A DNA stretch of 6,132 bases from Candidatus Pacebacteria bacterium CG10_big_fil_rev_8_21_14_0_10_44_11 (GTDB lineage: Bacteria > Patescibacteriota > Microgenomatia > UBA1400 > PJMF01). The stretch covers positions 279 through 6,410 of the forward strand of contig PFDH01000015.1 in the NCBI GenBank assembly GCA_002772705.1, in the 5' to 3' direction. Within the stretch, counting starts at the first letter, position 1; every line of letters starts with the position of its first letter. The notes under the pieces were generated by a model. That model made no database searches. It saw only the letters and a program-made list of their open reading frames with translations, and was not told the DNA's origin. Position numbers and translations under genes: made by a program. Below, piece after piece: positions 5,359 to 6,132 of this stretch.

Positions 5359-6076
5359 TGGTGGTATTGAGTTCTTTGGCTCGGATAAACTCGATTGCTT
5401 CGTGCAGTGATTCAAACGTGCCAGTGTCCAACCACTTGCCATTAACAAAAGCCACGTCAAGGCTTCCTTCTTCTAGATACTTGTTGTTGAGGTCAGTAAT
5501 CTCTAGTTCACCACGGGGTGAAGGCTGCAAGGCGCGAGCTTTTTGAATCACCGAGTTATCATAAATATAGAGTCCGGTCACCGCGTAGTCTGACTTGGGC
5601 TGCTCTGGTTTTTCAACAATCGAAATAGCTTTTTTGTTTTCGTCAAAATCAACTACCCCAAAACGTTCTGGGTCGGGCACCTGTTTGGCAAAAATTCTTC
5701 CGCCAGATTGGAAACTAGAAATGGCATCAAAAAAGTTGTCTTCAAAGATATTGTCCCCCAGGATCAAAGTCACCTGATCATCTTGAATGAAGTTGGCACC
5801 AATAATGAAAGCCTGAGCCAAACCCTCTGGTTTATCTTGAACCTCGTAGGTAAATTTACAGCCAAACTCGTTGCCGCTTCCCAAAAGTTTTAAGAAATCC
5901 CCGGCATGATCTGGCGCTACAATAATCATAATTTCTTTAATTCCCGCCGTTAGCAAGGTTTGAAGCGGAAAATAAATCATTGGCTTGTTATAGATGGGGA
6001 GCAGCTGTTTACTGGTCACCTTAGTTAGGGGGCGTAGCCGTGTCCCTGAGCCACCAGCCAAAATAATTCCTTTCAT
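5345..6076 (-). CDS. rmlA: glucose-1-phosphate thymidylyltransferase, short form
   Basis: RmlA/RfbA joins glucose-1-phosphate and dTTP to give dTDP-glucose and pyrophosphate, the first step to dTDP-L-rhamnose and other dTDP-deoxysugars of surface polysaccharides. Using the ATG at 6076 the protein has 243 residues. The nucleotide-binding signature GGSGTRLRPLT is at 8-18 with K23 in SKQLLPIYNKPMIYFPL; LGDN at 106-109 gives metal ligand D108; then EKPE (155-158), TGLYIYD (167-173), PSPRGELEITDLN (185-197) and WLDTGT (215-220) with the second ligand D217. Length is about 50 residues below E. coli RmlA: the C-terminal helices that form its allosteric site are missing, as in other short nucleotidyltransferases, so feedback control may differ. 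A TTG at 6106 would add ten residues, but GGAAGGAAG (6078-6086) just before 6076 decides for the shorter start. No rmlB, C or D is visible. A related sugar nucleotidyltransferase specificity cannot be excluded. Confidence 0.93.
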   Translation of the reverse strand: MKGIILAGGSGTRLRPLTKVTSKQLLPIYNKPMIYFPLQTLLTAGIKEIMIIVAPDHAGDFLKLLGSGNEFGCKFTYEVQDKPEGLAQAFIIGANFIQDDQVTLILGDNIFEDNFFDAISSFQSGGRIFAKQVPDPERFGVVDFDENKKAISIVEKPEQPKSDYAVTGLYIYDNSVIQKARALQPSPRGELEITDLNNKYLEEGSLDVAFVNGKWLDTGTFESLHEAIEFIRAKELNTTNENN

Positions 6077-6077
6077 A

Positions 6078-6086
6078 CTTCCTTCC
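6078..6086 (-). promoter_or_regulatory. strong ribosome binding site deciding the rmlA start
   Basis: GGAAGGAAG on the minus strand lies directly before the ATG at 6076 (3 to 7 nt depending on the register used). It is the best Shine-Dalgarno in the window and argues against the upstream TTG at 6106 and the ATG at 6088. Confidence 0.75.
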
Positions 6087-6115
6087 ATTATTGATTTAGT
6101 TGACAAGCGTTAGTG

Positions 6116-6131
6116 TAACATCTTGATGTTA
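6116..6131. promoter_or_regulatory. 16-bp near-perfect palindrome upstream of rmlA, possible operator
   Basis: TAACATC and GATGTTA form a 7-bp inverted repeat around TT, 40 nt upstream of the rmlA start. On the minus strand TACACT (6117-6112) next to it could be a -10 element, whose -35 would fall beyond the window edge, so the palindrome would sit in the promoter spacer as an operator might. It could equally be the foot of a hairpin belonging to an unseen upstream gene. Confidence 0.3.
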
Positions 6132-6132
6132 A

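Noticed and set aside
5359..5460. N-terminal extension of the exported protein from a TTG at 5460
   Set aside because: The extension lies wholly within rmlA, adds 34 residues in front of a good signal peptide, and has no ribosome binding site; the ATG at 5358 is preferred.
6077..6106. Ten-residue extension of RmlA from a TTG at 6106
   Set aside because: The family starts with MKGIILAGG-type sequence, and the strong Shine-Dalgarno just upstream of 6076 lies inside the proposed extension.

Overview
The window reads as a compact bacterial chromosome segment with a moderately low G+C look, standard genetic code (TGG for Trp, TGA used as a stop) and very tight gene spacing. Several short membrane or secreted proteins are unrecognisable, and frr lies directly beside the site-2 protease gene. 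This style fits a small-genome lineage such as the Candidate Phyla Radiation (Patescibacteria). That placement is an inference from gene style and order, not from a marker phylogeny. No tRNA, rRNA, CRISPR array, transposase or phage gene was seen.

Left block (1-3011, minus strand, read right to left): ribosome recycling factor (frr), an RseP/RIP-type intramembrane metalloprotease (M50), a small tail-anchored protein of unknown function, and a DUF3048 (YerB-like) exported protein cut by the left window edge. Gaps are 3, 11 and 30 nt, so this is very probably one operon joining translation recycling with envelope functions.

Middle (3012-3240): a divergent intergenic region dominated by one long imperfect palindrome (about 3026-3188). 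It has perfect 12-bp ends (CTTGTTGCGAAA / TTTCGCAACAAG), a 19-bp inner stem with one bulge, an apical hairpin, and a 3-bp direct repeat ATT at its borders. It could be a MITE-like element, a structured RNA or both, and it is the most unusual object here. A plus-strand polytopic membrane protein resembling DUF1189 follows (3241-4080).

Right block (4083-6076, minus strand): a short-form glucose-1-phosphate thymidylyltransferase (RmlA/RfbA), an exported coiled-coil protein whose start overlaps rmlA by 14 nt, and a single-pass membrane protein 1 nt further on. The last one ends 2 nt from the stop of the convergent plus-strand gene. RmlA makes dTDP-glucose for deoxysugars of surface polysaccharide. 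Its coupling to two unknown envelope proteins suggests, without proving, a cell-surface role for them.
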